From the NCBI GenBank assembly GCA_039808025.1, contig JBDHSK010000003.1, forward strand, positions 236,660 to 300,659: a stretch of DNA of 64,000 nt, written 5' to 3'. The DNA is from Sandaracinobacteroides sp039808025. GTDB taxonomy: Bacteria > Pseudomonadota > Alphaproteobacteria > Sphingomonadales > Sphingomonadaceae. The notes beneath the pieces are model-generated. The model did no database searches. It was not told where the DNA came from and saw only the letters and a program-made list of their open reading frames with translations. Positions 43,876-52,498 of this stretch are shown piece after piece. The position numbers and the translations under genes are program-made. Position 1 is the stretch's first letter. The number at the start of each line of letters is the position of its first letter.

Positions 43876-46028
43876 GAATCAGTCCGTTGTCTGGCAGAGG
43901 CAGGAGCCCGCCGGGGACGAACGGGCTGGTGGCGCGGAAGGCGAACGGTAAAGGTCGTGCCTTCGCCGGGGGTGCTGGTGACATCAAGCTGGCCGCCATG
44001 GTGACGGGCGATTTCGCGGGCCTCGTAGGTGCCGATTCCGAAACCGCCATCCTTGGTGGAATGGAAGGGCCTGAACAGCTCATCGCGGATGAAGGCCTGG
44101 GACATGCCGTGCCCATGATCCTCGACCCGGACCGTGACCCAGCCGGTATCCGCTGCCAGTGCGACGCGGATCGGGGCGTCGGGGGTGCTGGCATCGATGG
44201 CGTTCTGGATCAGGTGGGTGAACAGGGCGTCAAGCCGCTGCGGGTCGCCCTCGATCATCAGGCTTGCCTCTGCGCCATCGAGCTCGATGGCTGCGAACTG
44301 CCGGCGCAAGGCGGCGATCACCGTGGTCAGGATACGGGCGATGTCGGCACTGGTGCCGGGGGTGGCTGCGGCGGCGGGCGATGATTTGCCGCTCATCAGG
44401 TTCAGCAGGTCGGTCATCTTGGTAACGCTGCTGTTGAGTGTGGTGACCATGTCGGCGCGAAATGCCGGGTTGTCGGCGTGGCGCTGGGCATTGCGGGCAA
44501 CCAGCGCCAGCTGGCTGACGACATTCTTCACATCGTGCATCACGAAGGCAAACCGGCGGTTGTATTCCTCGAAGCTGCGGGCTTCCTCGAGTTGTGCAAG
44601 CGTGTCGGCTTCGGCCAGATACGATCCGCCTTGCCGCCCCAATGTGCGCAGCAGGTCGTAATCTTCCCAGTTGAGGTCGCGGCGGACGATGCTGCGCTCG
44701 AGCACCAGTACCGCGCGCAGCTGATTGCCGTGGATAACCGGCACAGCCAGCCAGATGTCGGGGTTGTGCAGGGCCAGAGACAGCAGGCTGGGCGGAGTAT
44801 CGGGCCCGGAATCAGCTACAGTCAGCGATTCGAGCGAGTGGTGCCCGGCGCGGAGGCGGTCGAAATCGACCACCAGCCCGCGGGTGTAGAGAAAGTGGAT
44901 GACCGGGGCGTCGGGCGGCAGCGGTGGAAATTGTGCGAGAGTGGGCCACGACCAGCGGCTCGTGAGATGAAAACTGCCCTGGGCGTCGGGCTCGATCAGG
45001 GCGCCGCCGGGGCTGTCGAGAACGTTGGCGAATGCCTGGATCAGACGCTCGCGAAACGGCAGCAATGAGTCGCTCTGGGCATCGATCATGTCGATGAAGC
45101 GCAGCCATTCGACCCGGTAATCATAGCGATAGCGGTAGAAGTTGCGGGAAATGCGCACCTTCAGTTCGGCCCGGAAGCGCGGCGACAGCAGGATGAGCGT
45201 GCCCAGCGCCAACGCAATGGTGATGAACAGAATCTGCAGCAGTTCACCCCAGTTGCCACCTGTCAGCCGCAGCCCGTAGGACAGCAGCGACATGAGGATC
45301 AGGTAGATGCCGATGATCGAGAAGCTGACGGTATGGAACGCGGCGCGGCGCGACAGGGTGATGCGGCTGGCGCTGTCGCCGCGCATGCCCAGATAGATGA
45401 AGGGAACGGCAAGCGTGAACGCCGCACCGCGCAGGTTGTGGAGGGTGGCGTTGGGCTGCCCGGTGAGGAACTGCAGGGTGTAGAAGTTCAGATCATAGGC
45501 AAACAGAATGCCGATACCAACAGCCAGCAACCGGAAATTGAGGTCATAGGCGTTGTCGCTGTTAGCATAGAGGTTGTGCAGCAGCACCAGTCCGAAGATC
45601 GCGAGGATCAGCCGCGAGGTAACGAACAGCAGCAGCAGGGACGGTGAGGGACTGCCGGCAGCGGAAAGCTGAACGCCCAGATCGAGCACCAGCAGCAGAG
45701 TCACCAGAAAGCCCAGCCCGGCCGCAACGATGAACGACGACGTCGGCTGCATATCGAGACCAAGCGACCTGCGTTGCAACACCAGCAGAACGGTGATCCA
45801 CGCAGCGGTGTGCAGGGTGCCGAACTGGTTCAGCACCGGTGAGCCGAGACCAAAGGCCTGACTGGTGGCGAGCGCCGCCCACACGGCCGTCAGCATGGAG
45901 GCCACGGCCACCATGAGCCGCAGGCCAGTTGGCCCCCGGCGCAGCAGCAACGCCAGCGTCAGCACTGCAAATCCCACAGTTGCCGCAAGATGGCTGATAA
46001 TGCCGATGGTGTCCGGGCTTCTTATCAC
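43872..46028 (-). CDS. prsK: PEP-CTERM system histidine kinase PrsK
   Basis: The 718-residue membrane kinase has ~8 N-terminal hydrophobic segments (to about residue 285), a GAF-like sensor region and a kinase core with the H-box FAFVMHDVKNVVSQLALVARN, N-box HLIQNAIDAS and G-boxes DHGHGMS and GFGIGTYEAREIARHHGG. The HDxKN H-box is that of the XrtA-associated PrsK. With PrsR it controls genes of the exosortase A/PEP-CTERM system, none of which lies in this window. Confidence 0.92.
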   Translation of the reverse strand: MIRSPDTIGIISHLAATVGFAVLTLALLLRRGPTGLRLMVAVASMLTAVWAALATSQAFGLGSPVLNQFGTLHTAAWITVLLVLQRRSLGLDMQPTSSFIVAAGLGFLVTLLLVLDLGVQLSAAGSPSPSLLLLFVTSRLILAIFGLVLLHNLYANSDNAYDLNFRLLAVGIGILFAYDLNFYTLQFLTGQPNATLHNLRGAAFTLAVPFIYLGMRGDSASRITLSRRAAFHTVSFSIIGIYLILMSLLSYGLRLTGGNWGELLQILFITIALALGTLILLSPRFRAELKVRISRNFYRYRYDYRVEWLRFIDMIDAQSDSLLPFRERLIQAFANVLDSPGGALIEPDAQGSFHLTSRWSWPTLAQFPPLPPDAPVIHFLYTRGLVVDFDRLRAGHHSLESLTVADSGPDTPPSLLSLALHNPDIWLAVPVIHGNQLRAVLVLERSIVRRDLNWEDYDLLRTLGRQGGSYLAEADTLAQLEEARSFEEYNRRFAFVMHDVKNVVSQLALVARNAQRHADNPAFRADMVTTLNSSVTKMTDLLNLMSGKSSPAAAATPGTSADIARILTTVIAALRRQFAAIELDGAEASLMIEGDPQRLDALFTHLIQNAIDASTPDAPIRVALAADTGWVTVRVEDHGHGMSQAFIRDELFRPFHSTKDGGFGIGTYEAREIARHHGGQLDVTSTPGEGTTFTVRLPRHQPVRPRRAPASARQRTDS

Positions 46029-46133
46029 CTCTGCTACTCAATAAGGGCCGGAGTGTTTGCTCTCCGGGCGATTCGCTCTCTTCGTGGATGGGTGTTCAGA
46101 TCATCATGCATACGCCCACACAGCAACGGTGCA

Positions 46134-46152
46134 GTGTAAAGCATTTTTACAC
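46134..46152. promoter_or_regulatory. Inverted repeat GTGTAAA-N5-TTTACAC upstream of prsK
   Basis: A perfect 7+7 dyad with a 5-nt centre, 106 bp upstream of the prsK start. Distance and symmetry suit an enhancer-type site for a sigma-54 activator such as PrsR, so autoregulation is possible. Confidence 0.45.
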
Positions 46153-46271
46153 CAAAGGGTAACGGAATCGTCGATCAGGGCAGATCAGAGGCGGGAATAA
46201 CGCTCTCGACAACAGCTGGTTACGCGGCAATCTCCACTTGCCTGACGCCCTGGCGGCACTATCCTGCCGGC

Positions 46272-46451
46272 ATGACGACAGATCCGGATGCGCCTCTCAG
46301 ACCCAGTCGCGAACAACGGCTGAAAGCAGCGCTGCGCGACAATCTGCGCAAGCGCAAACACCGCGATCGCGCCCGTGACACACCCAAGGAAACCGGAACA
46401 CCCGGCATAGCCCACAGCAACACTGCCGGCCCGCCTGAAACCACGGATTGA
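46272..46451 (+). CDS. Small basic conserved protein (59 aa)
   Basis: ATG 46272 to TGA 46451 gives MTTDPDAPLRPSREQRLKA followed by ALRDNLRKRKHRDRARD and a low-complexity tail. The pattern RLKAALRDNLRKRK fits a family of tiny basic proteins common in sphingomonads, usually annotated as hypothetical. It has no signal or membrane segment and could bind nucleic acid. It is convergent with the phosphatase gene, 5 bp apart. Confidence 0.65.
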   Translation: MTTDPDAPLRPSREQRLKAALRDNLRKRKHRDRARDTPKETGTPGIAHSNTAGPPETTD

Positions 46452-46455
46452 AGGG

Positions 46456-47988
46456 TCAGCGCATCCGCCACCCCATGGCGTGGGCGATGATGTGGAAAAT
46501 GCTGTTCTGCTCGATGGTGCCGGAAACCAGTGCGCTGCCCGGTCCGGCGCCAAACAGGGCGACATCTTCGCCACCATGGTTTTCGCTCGAGAGGATGAAG
46601 GTCTTGGGCTGGAGATAGTTCTTGTCGGAGGGGGGCAGGGCAGCCGACAGTTTTTCGGTGCCCGATTTCGTTTCCAGCGGCCCGTTGGCGTAGGACAGGG
46701 TCGGCATGGCCCGTCCCGCCTTGTCGACGAGATTACCCTGACTATCAGTCAGCGCAGCGCCCTCGCCGTCGCGCAGCGGCCTCAGAAAGCCGAGGATGTC
46801 GTTGCCGCGCGGCGGGTAGCCGGTCATGGTGAAGCTGTGGCTGTGGTCGGCCGTCACCAGCACCAGCGTATCTTTCAGATCGATGATCTTCAGCACGGCG
46901 GCGATGGCGTCTGAAAACTCGGCGGTCTCATCGAGGGCGCGGGCAGCATTCGACATGTGGTGGCCATGGTCGATCCGTCCGCCTTCCACCAGAAGCACAT
47001 AGCCCTTGTTCTGCGCCTGCAGTTTGCGCACGGCAAATGTCGCCATTTCCGCCAGAGATGGTTCCTTCGACCGGTCGGCGTCGAGGTTGTATGTCATGTG
47101 CGAGGCATTGAAGAGCCCCAATACCGGCCCCGGCGTATCTGGTTTCAGGGCGCGGAACCCCACTGCGCCATCGACATAGTGGCCTCCGGGCCAGGCAGCA
47201 CGCCATTCGTTCACCAGATTGCGGCCATCGATGCGCGCCCCCTGTTCGCTTTCGGGCAGGAACATGGCGCGGCCGCCACCCAGCGCCACATCGACTCCGC
47301 CCTTGAAGCGCACCAGCTGGCTGGCGATGTCGCTACAGCCATTGTCGATGGCCTCGCGGGGGAAATCCTTGTCGTAGGACTCCCAGCCACGTGCAGGTGA
47401 GTGGGCGTAAATGGCGCCCGGTGTGGCGTGCGTGATGCGGGTGGTGGTGACGATCCCCAGCCCCAGCCCGGCTTCCCTCGCCACTTCACCCAATGTTTTG
47501 GGGAAGGCCGCCGGCGTCCGGCAGGTTTGCGGGCCCTGCCCGGGGCGGATTCCCAGCACCCCGATCCGGGTTTTCGTTCCGGTCGAGAAGGCGGCGGCGG
47601 TACCGGCGCTGTCGGGCACCTGGGCGTTGGTGTTGTAGGTTTTCACCAGTGCCCGCGCTGGAAGTTCCTCGAAAGACAGCAGCGATTCCTCGCCGCCTTC
47701 AAAGCCGGGGTAGCTGCCGCCAGCCCGTTTCGCCCGCCGCTGGGCGGCATAGATGCGGCCGGCGGTGATGGTGGAGACCCCCATGCCGTCGCCAATGAAC
47801 AGGATGACGTTGCGGGCGTGCTGGTTGGCGGCCGGATTGTGCGCCACGCGCGTTGCCACTTCGGCGACAGCCTTCTGCCAGCTGGGTTCGGCGCTGGCGG
47901 TCGTGGTGATGACCGGAGACGCGGCCTGCACGGGGGCTGCCAGCAGCAGGGCGGCGCCGGATAATCCAAGCAGCCTCATCATCGTCAT
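46456..47988 (-). CDS. Alkaline phosphatase
   Basis: The ~510-residue product (starts at 47988, 47982 or 47979, after GAAGGAGAAG) has a signal peptide (RLLGLSGAALLLAAPVQA). Motifs match alkaline phosphatase: ARNVILFIGDGMGVSTITAGR (metal), VPDSAGTAAAFSTGTKT (nucleophile Ser), VEGGRIDHGHH, VTADHSHSF and SSENHGGEDV. It hydrolyses phosphate esters in the periplasm. No Pho box was recognised. Confidence 0.92.
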   Translation of the reverse strand: MTMMRLLGLSGAALLLAAPVQAASPVITTTASAEPSWQKAVAEVATRVAHNPAANQHARNVILFIGDGMGVSTITAGRIYAAQRRAKRAGGSYPGFEGGEESLLSFEELPARALVKTYNTNAQVPDSAGTAAAFSTGTKTRIGVLGIRPGQGPQTCRTPAAFPKTLGEVAREAGLGLGIVTTTRITHATPGAIYAHSPARGWESYDKDFPREAIDNGCSDIASQLVRFKGGVDVALGGGRAMFLPESEQGARIDGRNLVNEWRAAWPGGHYVDGAVGFRALKPDTPGPVLGLFNASHMTYNLDADRSKEPSLAEMATFAVRKLQAQNKGYVLLVEGGRIDHGHHMSNAARALDETAEFSDAIAAVLKIIDLKDTLVLVTADHSHSFTMTGYPPRGNDILGFLRPLRDGEGAALTDSQGNLVDKAGRAMPTLSYANGPLETKSGTEKLSAALPPSDKNYLQPKTFILSSENHGGEDVALFGAGPGSALVSGTIEQNSIFHIIAHAMGWRMR

Positions 47989-48043
47989 CTTCTCCTTCGA
48001 TCCTGTAGCGAATCCTGAAGCGAAACCGGCCGTTCGCAACGCC

Positions 48044-49177
48044 TCAGCCGCCATCTGCCAGATAGTGCCTGAGAATGTCGTCATAGATGGCGGCAAGGGC
48101 GGTGATGTCGGCAACCGCGACCTGCTCGTCGCGCTTGTGCATCGATTGTCCGGGCAGCCCGAACTCGACCACCGGGCACAGGCGGCGGATGAAGCGGGCG
48201 TCAGAGGTGCCACCCGAGGTGCTGAACTCTGGCTCGATGCCGGTTTCGTTGCGAATGGCGTTGGCGATGATCGCCGAAAAGCGCCCAGGCTCGGTCAGAA
48301 AGGCCTCGCCGCTGACCTTGATGGTCACCCGGGCGTCGGCCGCGTGACGGGCCACCACCTCGTGAACCCAGGCAGACAGGCCATCGCCGGAATGGTGGTC
48401 GTTGAACCGGATGTTGAGGCGGGCTTTCGCCACTGCCGGGATGACATTGGTGGCCGGATTGCCGACATCGATGTCGGTGATCTCGAGGTTGGAGGGTGAG
48501 AACCAGTCGCTGCCGTCGTCGAGAAGCCGGCCTTTCAGCTCGGTCAGGATGGCGAGCAGGCGGGTGATGGGATTGTCGGCGCGGTGCGGATAGGCGACGT
48601 GCCCCTGCGTTCCCAACACTTCGATCCAGATGTTCACGCTGCCACGGCGGCCGATCTTAACGCAATCGCCCAGGCGGTCGAGGCTGGTGGGTTCGCCCAC
48701 CAGGCAGACATCGGGGCGATGGCCATTGGCGACCATCCAGTCGAGCAGCGGATTGGTGCCGAAGGTTGCGGGGCCTTCCTCGTCGCCGGTGATGATGAAG
48801 CTGAGCGTTCCCGGGCTCCCGCGCGCCACATGCCTCGATGCCGCTGCCACCATCGCCGCAATCGCTCCCTTCATGTCGGCGATTCCGCGGCCGACCAGCC
48901 GCTCGTCGTCGAGGGTGGCGGCGAACGGGTCGACCGACCAGCCGGGCCCGGCCGGCACCACATCGGTATGGCCGGCAAAGGCGAAATGCCGCCCGCCACA
49001 GCCGATGGTGGCGAACAGGTTGCTGACCGGGCCATCGGGCGCCTCGCCCAGCACCAGACGGTGCACCCGGAAACCCAGGGCATCGAGGGCGGTTGCCAGC
49101 ACATCCTGCGCGCCGGCGTCGTCAGGCGTTACCGACGGGCAGCGCACCAGCGCTGCGGCCAGGGCAATGGGGTCCAT
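48044..49177 (-). CDS. dapE: Succinyl-diaminopimelate desuccinylase
   Basis: The 377-residue M20 enzyme of lysine/diaminopimelate synthesis has FAGHTDVVPAGPGW, GRGIADMKGAIAA, TGDEEGPATFGT and the C-terminal STSGGTSDARFI and VVEFGLPGQSMHKRDE. These give all zinc ligands. The ATG at 49177 overlaps the GST stop by one base. Confidence 0.94.
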   Translation of the reverse strand: MDPIALAAALVRCPSVTPDDAGAQDVLATALDALGFRVHRLVLGEAPDGPVSNLFATIGCGGRHFAFAGHTDVVPAGPGWSVDPFAATLDDERLVGRGIADMKGAIAAMVAAASRHVARGSPGTLSFIITGDEEGPATFGTNPLLDWMVANGHRPDVCLVGEPTSLDRLGDCVKIGRRGSVNIWIEVLGTQGHVAYPHRADNPITRLLAILTELKGRLLDDGSDWFSPSNLEITDIDVGNPATNVIPAVAKARLNIRFNDHHSGDGLSAWVHEVVARHAADARVTIKVSGEAFLTEPGRFSAIIANAIRNETGIEPEFSTSGGTSDARFIRRLCPVVEFGLPGQSMHKRDEQVAVADITALAAIYDDILRHYLADGG

Positions 49178-49830
49178 CAGAACTCGTAGTCTGGGGCGAG
49201 CCGGGTTTCCTGGGCGGCGGCCGACACCCATTCAGCAACCAGCGGGTGCGCCATCAGCCGCTGGCGATAGGCATCAGCCGCTGCCGGCAGGGGAACGTCG
49301 TAGGTTGTAAGCCGCGAGGCGATGGGCGCATACATCATGTCGGCGCCGCCAAAGGCCGCACCACCCAGCCACGGGCCTCCGAAGCGGCTGATGGCGGTTT
49401 CCCACAGATGGCTGATGCGAACGACATCAGCCGTGGCCTCGGCAGTCAGGGCATAGCCGGGGTAATGACGCATCACGTTCATCGGACAGCATTTGCGCAG
49501 CGGAACGAAGCCTGCCTGCATTTCCATGGCGGCCGAATAGCTGAAGGCGCGCGCGGCCCTGTCGGCGGGCCAATACCGCTCTCCCCCCGTCAGGCGGTCG
49601 AGCCAGTCGATGATCGCCATCGAGTTCCAGATGGCGGTGTCGCCATCCCACAGCACCGGAACCGAACCGCCCGAAACGGCGATGTCGGGCTGGCGGCGGC
49701 GCTGCTGCCAGTCGTCGGCATAGAGATCGACCATGACTTCGGTGACGGGCAGCCCGCTGTGGCGTGCCGCCAGCCAGCCACGTAGCGACCATGAGGAATA
49801 ACGGCGGTTGGCAATCACCAGTTTCAGCAT
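49177..49830 (-). CDS. Glutathione S-transferase family protein
   Basis: The 217-residue protein has a thioredoxin-like N-terminal domain (LVIANRRYSSWSLRGWLAARHSGLPV, and SVPVLWDGDTAIWNSMAIIDWL for the glutathione gamma-glutamyl site) and an all-helical C-terminal domain. It resembles the YfcF-like group. The substrate is unknown. Coupled by overlap to dapE. Confidence 0.88.
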   Translation of the reverse strand: MLKLVIANRRYSSWSLRGWLAARHSGLPVTEVMVDLYADDWQQRRRQPDIAVSGGSVPVLWDGDTAIWNSMAIIDWLDRLTGGERYWPADRAARAFSYSAAMEMQAGFVPLRKCCPMNVMRHYPGYALTAEATADVVRISHLWETAISRFGGPWLGGAAFGGADMMYAPIASRLTTYDVPLPAAADAYRQRLMAHPLVAEWVSAAAQETRLAPDYEF

Positions 49831-49893
49831 GGCGCATCCTTCGTTTCGGGCCGGCCCGAAGGCAGACCGGCGTTGGATGGGCTGATAGCGCCG

Positions 49894-51669
49894 TCAGGCG
49901 GCGTCGTCGAGCGGGACGATACTGCCCGACAGATAAAGCTGGCGCGCCTTCACCCGGCTGAGCTTGCCCGACGAGGTGCGGGGCAAGGTGCGTGGCGGCA
50001 CCAGTTCCACCACGCAGTTCATGCCGGTAATGGTGCGCACCTTGGTGCGGATGGCGTCTTTCAGGCGGGCGCGTTCGGCCGGGTCAAGCGTGCGGCACTG
50101 CACCAGAACGGCGGGCGCTTCCTCGCCCTGCGGGGTGGTGATGGAGAAGGCGGCAATGTCGCCCGCCTTGAATCCCTCGAGCTGTTCGATCGCCCACTCG
50201 ATATCCTGCGGCCAGTGGTTTTTGCCGTTGAGGATGATCATGTCCTTGGCGCGGCCGACGATGAAGATATGGCCATCGACCAGATACCCCATGTCGCCGG
50301 TATCGAGCCAGCCATCTGCCGACAGACAGGCGGCTGTGGCTTCCGGATCGCGGAAATAGCCCTCCATGATGCCGATGCCCTTGACCAGCACCCGTCCGAT
50401 CTGACGGTCGGCCAGGGTGTTGCCGGCTTCGTCGCGGATCTCGATGGTGAGGCCGTGCGTTGCGACCCCGCAATCAACGATGGCCCGGTAGCGTACCGGA
50501 TGATCGGGGTGGGGGGCGGTATCGGCGAAGCCGTCACCGGCCAGACGCCGTTCGTCGACCAGGTCACAGACGATGCCCTGGCCCATGGGGGCAACCGAAA
50601 CGGCGAGCGTTGCTTCGGCAAGACCATAGCTGGGGGTGAAGGCCGAGGCCTGGAACCCGGCCGGGGCGAATGCATCGACGAACGCCTGGCAGACATCGGG
50701 GCGGATCATGTCGGCGCCATTGCCGGCCACCCGCCAGCGCGAGAGGTCATAGCGACTGGCAACGTCGGTCTGGGTCGAGACACGGCGTGCGCAGATGTCA
50801 TAGCCGAACGAGGGGGAATATGACAGGCTGTTGCCGGGGTTGCGGCTGATGAGGGTGAGCCACGACAGCGGGCGGCGGGCGAAATCATCGGTGGCGATGA
50901 AATCAACGGAAATCTGCGCGGCAATCGGTGACAGCATGGTGCCAACGAGCCCCATGTCGTGGTACCAGGGCAGCCAGCTGATGCCGCGATCGCCCGGGCC
51001 AATGTTCATGGCCAGCGCGTGGCCGGTGAGGTTGGCCATCACCGCGCGGTGGCTGACGGCGACACCGTGGGGAAAGCGGGTGGAGCCCGACGAATACTGC
51101 AGGTAGGCAACGGCGTCGGGGCTTGCTTCGGGCAGTGTCGCGTCCGGGTCGGCAAGGGCCTGAAATTCCTTCCAGCCAAGGGCGGCCACCATGCCATCGG
51201 CCGCTTCGGCGAACAGGGGTTTCAGGCTGTCGGGCCCCAGCACCAGCACCGGGTCGGAACTGGTGAGCTGGATGCGGATCTGGTCGACATAGGCATCGCG
51301 GCCACCAAACGAGGTTGGCAGCGGTAACGGCACCGGCAACACCCCGGCATACAGGGCACCAAAGAAGGCAGCAGCGAAATCCGGCCCGGTTTCAGCGATC
51401 AGCGCCAGCCGATCGCCGGGTTTCAGCCCCTTGTGCACCAGCCGCCGGGCGTCGGCCAGCGCCCGGAGACGCAGATCGGCATAGCTGAGGCTGCCCTGCA
51501 GTTCGGCGCGGGCATTGTAGAAATCGAAGCCGGTCGCTCCGGTGGCGGCGTAATCAAGCGCAGCAGTAAGGGTGTGGAAGCGGCCGGTAATGAAGGGAAT
51601 ACCGGAATGAAGCGGAGTCGGCTGCGGGTCTGCCGGCTGTTGTGATGGCTGTTGCTCCGTCTGCTCCAC
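49894..51669 (-). CDS. Fatty acyl-AMP ligase (FAAL-type)
   Basis: The 591-residue adenylating enzyme has the P-loop YLQYSSGSTRFPHGV, SWLPWYHDMGLVG, PSYGLAEATLAVS and WLDTGDMGYLVDGHIFIVGRAKDMIILNGKNHWPQDIE. SWLPxYHDMGL and the absence of an obvious CoA pocket favour the FAAL group, which loads fatty acids onto carrier proteins. No polyketide or carrier-protein gene is adjacent, so the acceptor is unknown. Confidence 0.9.
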   Translation of the reverse strand: MEQTEQQPSQQPADPQPTPLHSGIPFITGRFHTLTAALDYAATGATGFDFYNARAELQGSLSYADLRLRALADARRLVHKGLKPGDRLALIAETGPDFAAAFFGALYAGVLPVPLPLPTSFGGRDAYVDQIRIQLTSSDPVLVLGPDSLKPLFAEAADGMVAALGWKEFQALADPDATLPEASPDAVAYLQYSSGSTRFPHGVAVSHRAVMANLTGHALAMNIGPGDRGISWLPWYHDMGLVGTMLSPIAAQISVDFIATDDFARRPLSWLTLISRNPGNSLSYSPSFGYDICARRVSTQTDVASRYDLSRWRVAGNGADMIRPDVCQAFVDAFAPAGFQASAFTPSYGLAEATLAVSVAPMGQGIVCDLVDERRLAGDGFADTAPHPDHPVRYRAIVDCGVATHGLTIEIRDEAGNTLADRQIGRVLVKGIGIMEGYFRDPEATAACLSADGWLDTGDMGYLVDGHIFIVGRAKDMIILNGKNHWPQDIEWAIEQLEGFKAGDIAAFSITTPQGEEAPAVLVQCRTLDPAERARLKDAIRTKVRTITGMNCVVELVPPRTLPRTSSGKLSRVKARQLYLSGSIVPLDDAA

Positions 51670-51870
51670 AATCCTGTCCTGACCAGCCTTTACCTTGATG
51701 AAATTTTACCTTGACGAATCTTTATCTTGTCGAATCTTTATCTTGACGTATTCGTGTCGAACCCTGTCAAACGCCTTTCGGCCCCCATGCCGGTCCCGGT
51801 CCGGGTGCTAGCCGTTCAAGGAGCGGTTTGCGGTTCTAAAATAGCCAGAACTGTGGCAGCAACATGGCAG

Positions 51871-52425
51871 ATGACCTCGTCGCCGCGCCCCTCGTCGCAT
51901 CAGCATCCCGTGCGCAAGCTGCCGCCGCTTGATCCGGCGTCGCTGGAAGCTGCCGCTGTCTCCTATCTCGAACGCTTTCAGACATCGCGGGCGCGGCTGG
52001 TACGGCTGCTGTCGCGCAAGCTCTATCAGCGCGGCTGGGCCGAGGATTGCCCACCGCCCGACATCGAGGCGCTGGCCGACCGCATGGAGCAACTGGGCTA
52101 TGTGAACGACGCCATCTATGCCGAGGCGCGGGCGCGCGGCCTGAAGCGGCGCGGCATGGGGGCGATGCGGGTTCGGGCAGATCTTGCAGCCCATGGCATT
52201 GCAGCCGAGCAGCAGGAGGAAGCCCTGCGGGATCACGACAGCGTGGCCGTCGCCATCGCCTTCGCGCGGCGGCGTCGTTTCGGGCCTTTCGGGCCGCCTG
52301 TCGACGATCCGGCGGTGCGCCGCCGCCAGTTCGCCGCCATGGTTCGCTCAGGTCACTCGCCCGATCTGGCGCGCCGGATCATTGCGGCAGAAAACGAGGA
52401 CGACCTGCCATCGAGCGACGACTGA
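51871..52425 (+). CDS. recX: RecX family regulatory protein
   Basis: ATG 51871 gives 184 residues: AAVSYLERFQTSRARLVRLLSRKLYQRG, ALADRMEQLGYVNDAIYAEARARGLKRRGMGAMRVRADLAAHGI and RFGPFG, a RecX pattern. RecX modulates RecA filaments. recA is not adjacent, as is common here. Tandem repeats follow between recX and the convergent recN. The RBS is weak. Confidence 0.85.
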   Translation: MTSSPRPSSHQHPVRKLPPLDPASLEAAAVSYLERFQTSRARLVRLLSRKLYQRGWAEDCPPPDIEALADRMEQLGYVNDAIYAEARARGLKRRGMGAMRVRADLAAHGIAAEQQEEALRDHDSVAVAIAFARRRRFGPFGPPVDDPAVRRRQFAAMVRSGHSPDLARRIIAAENEDDLPSSDD

Positions 52426-52429
52426 TTCA

Positions 52430-52498
52430 TTCAGGGTGCGGGGTTTGTTCAGGGTGCGGGGTTTGTTCAGGGTGCGGGGTTTGTTCAGGGGGCGGGGT
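52430..52498. repeat. 18-bp tandem repeat at the recX/recN junction
   Basis: TTCAGGGTGCGGGGTTTG occurs three times perfectly (52430, 52448, 52466), with a fourth degenerate copy at 52484-52498. The last copy overlaps the recN stop. On the minus strand each unit reads ...NPAP-stop, so recN's tail and stop codon are duplicated in frame. Confidence 0.85.
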
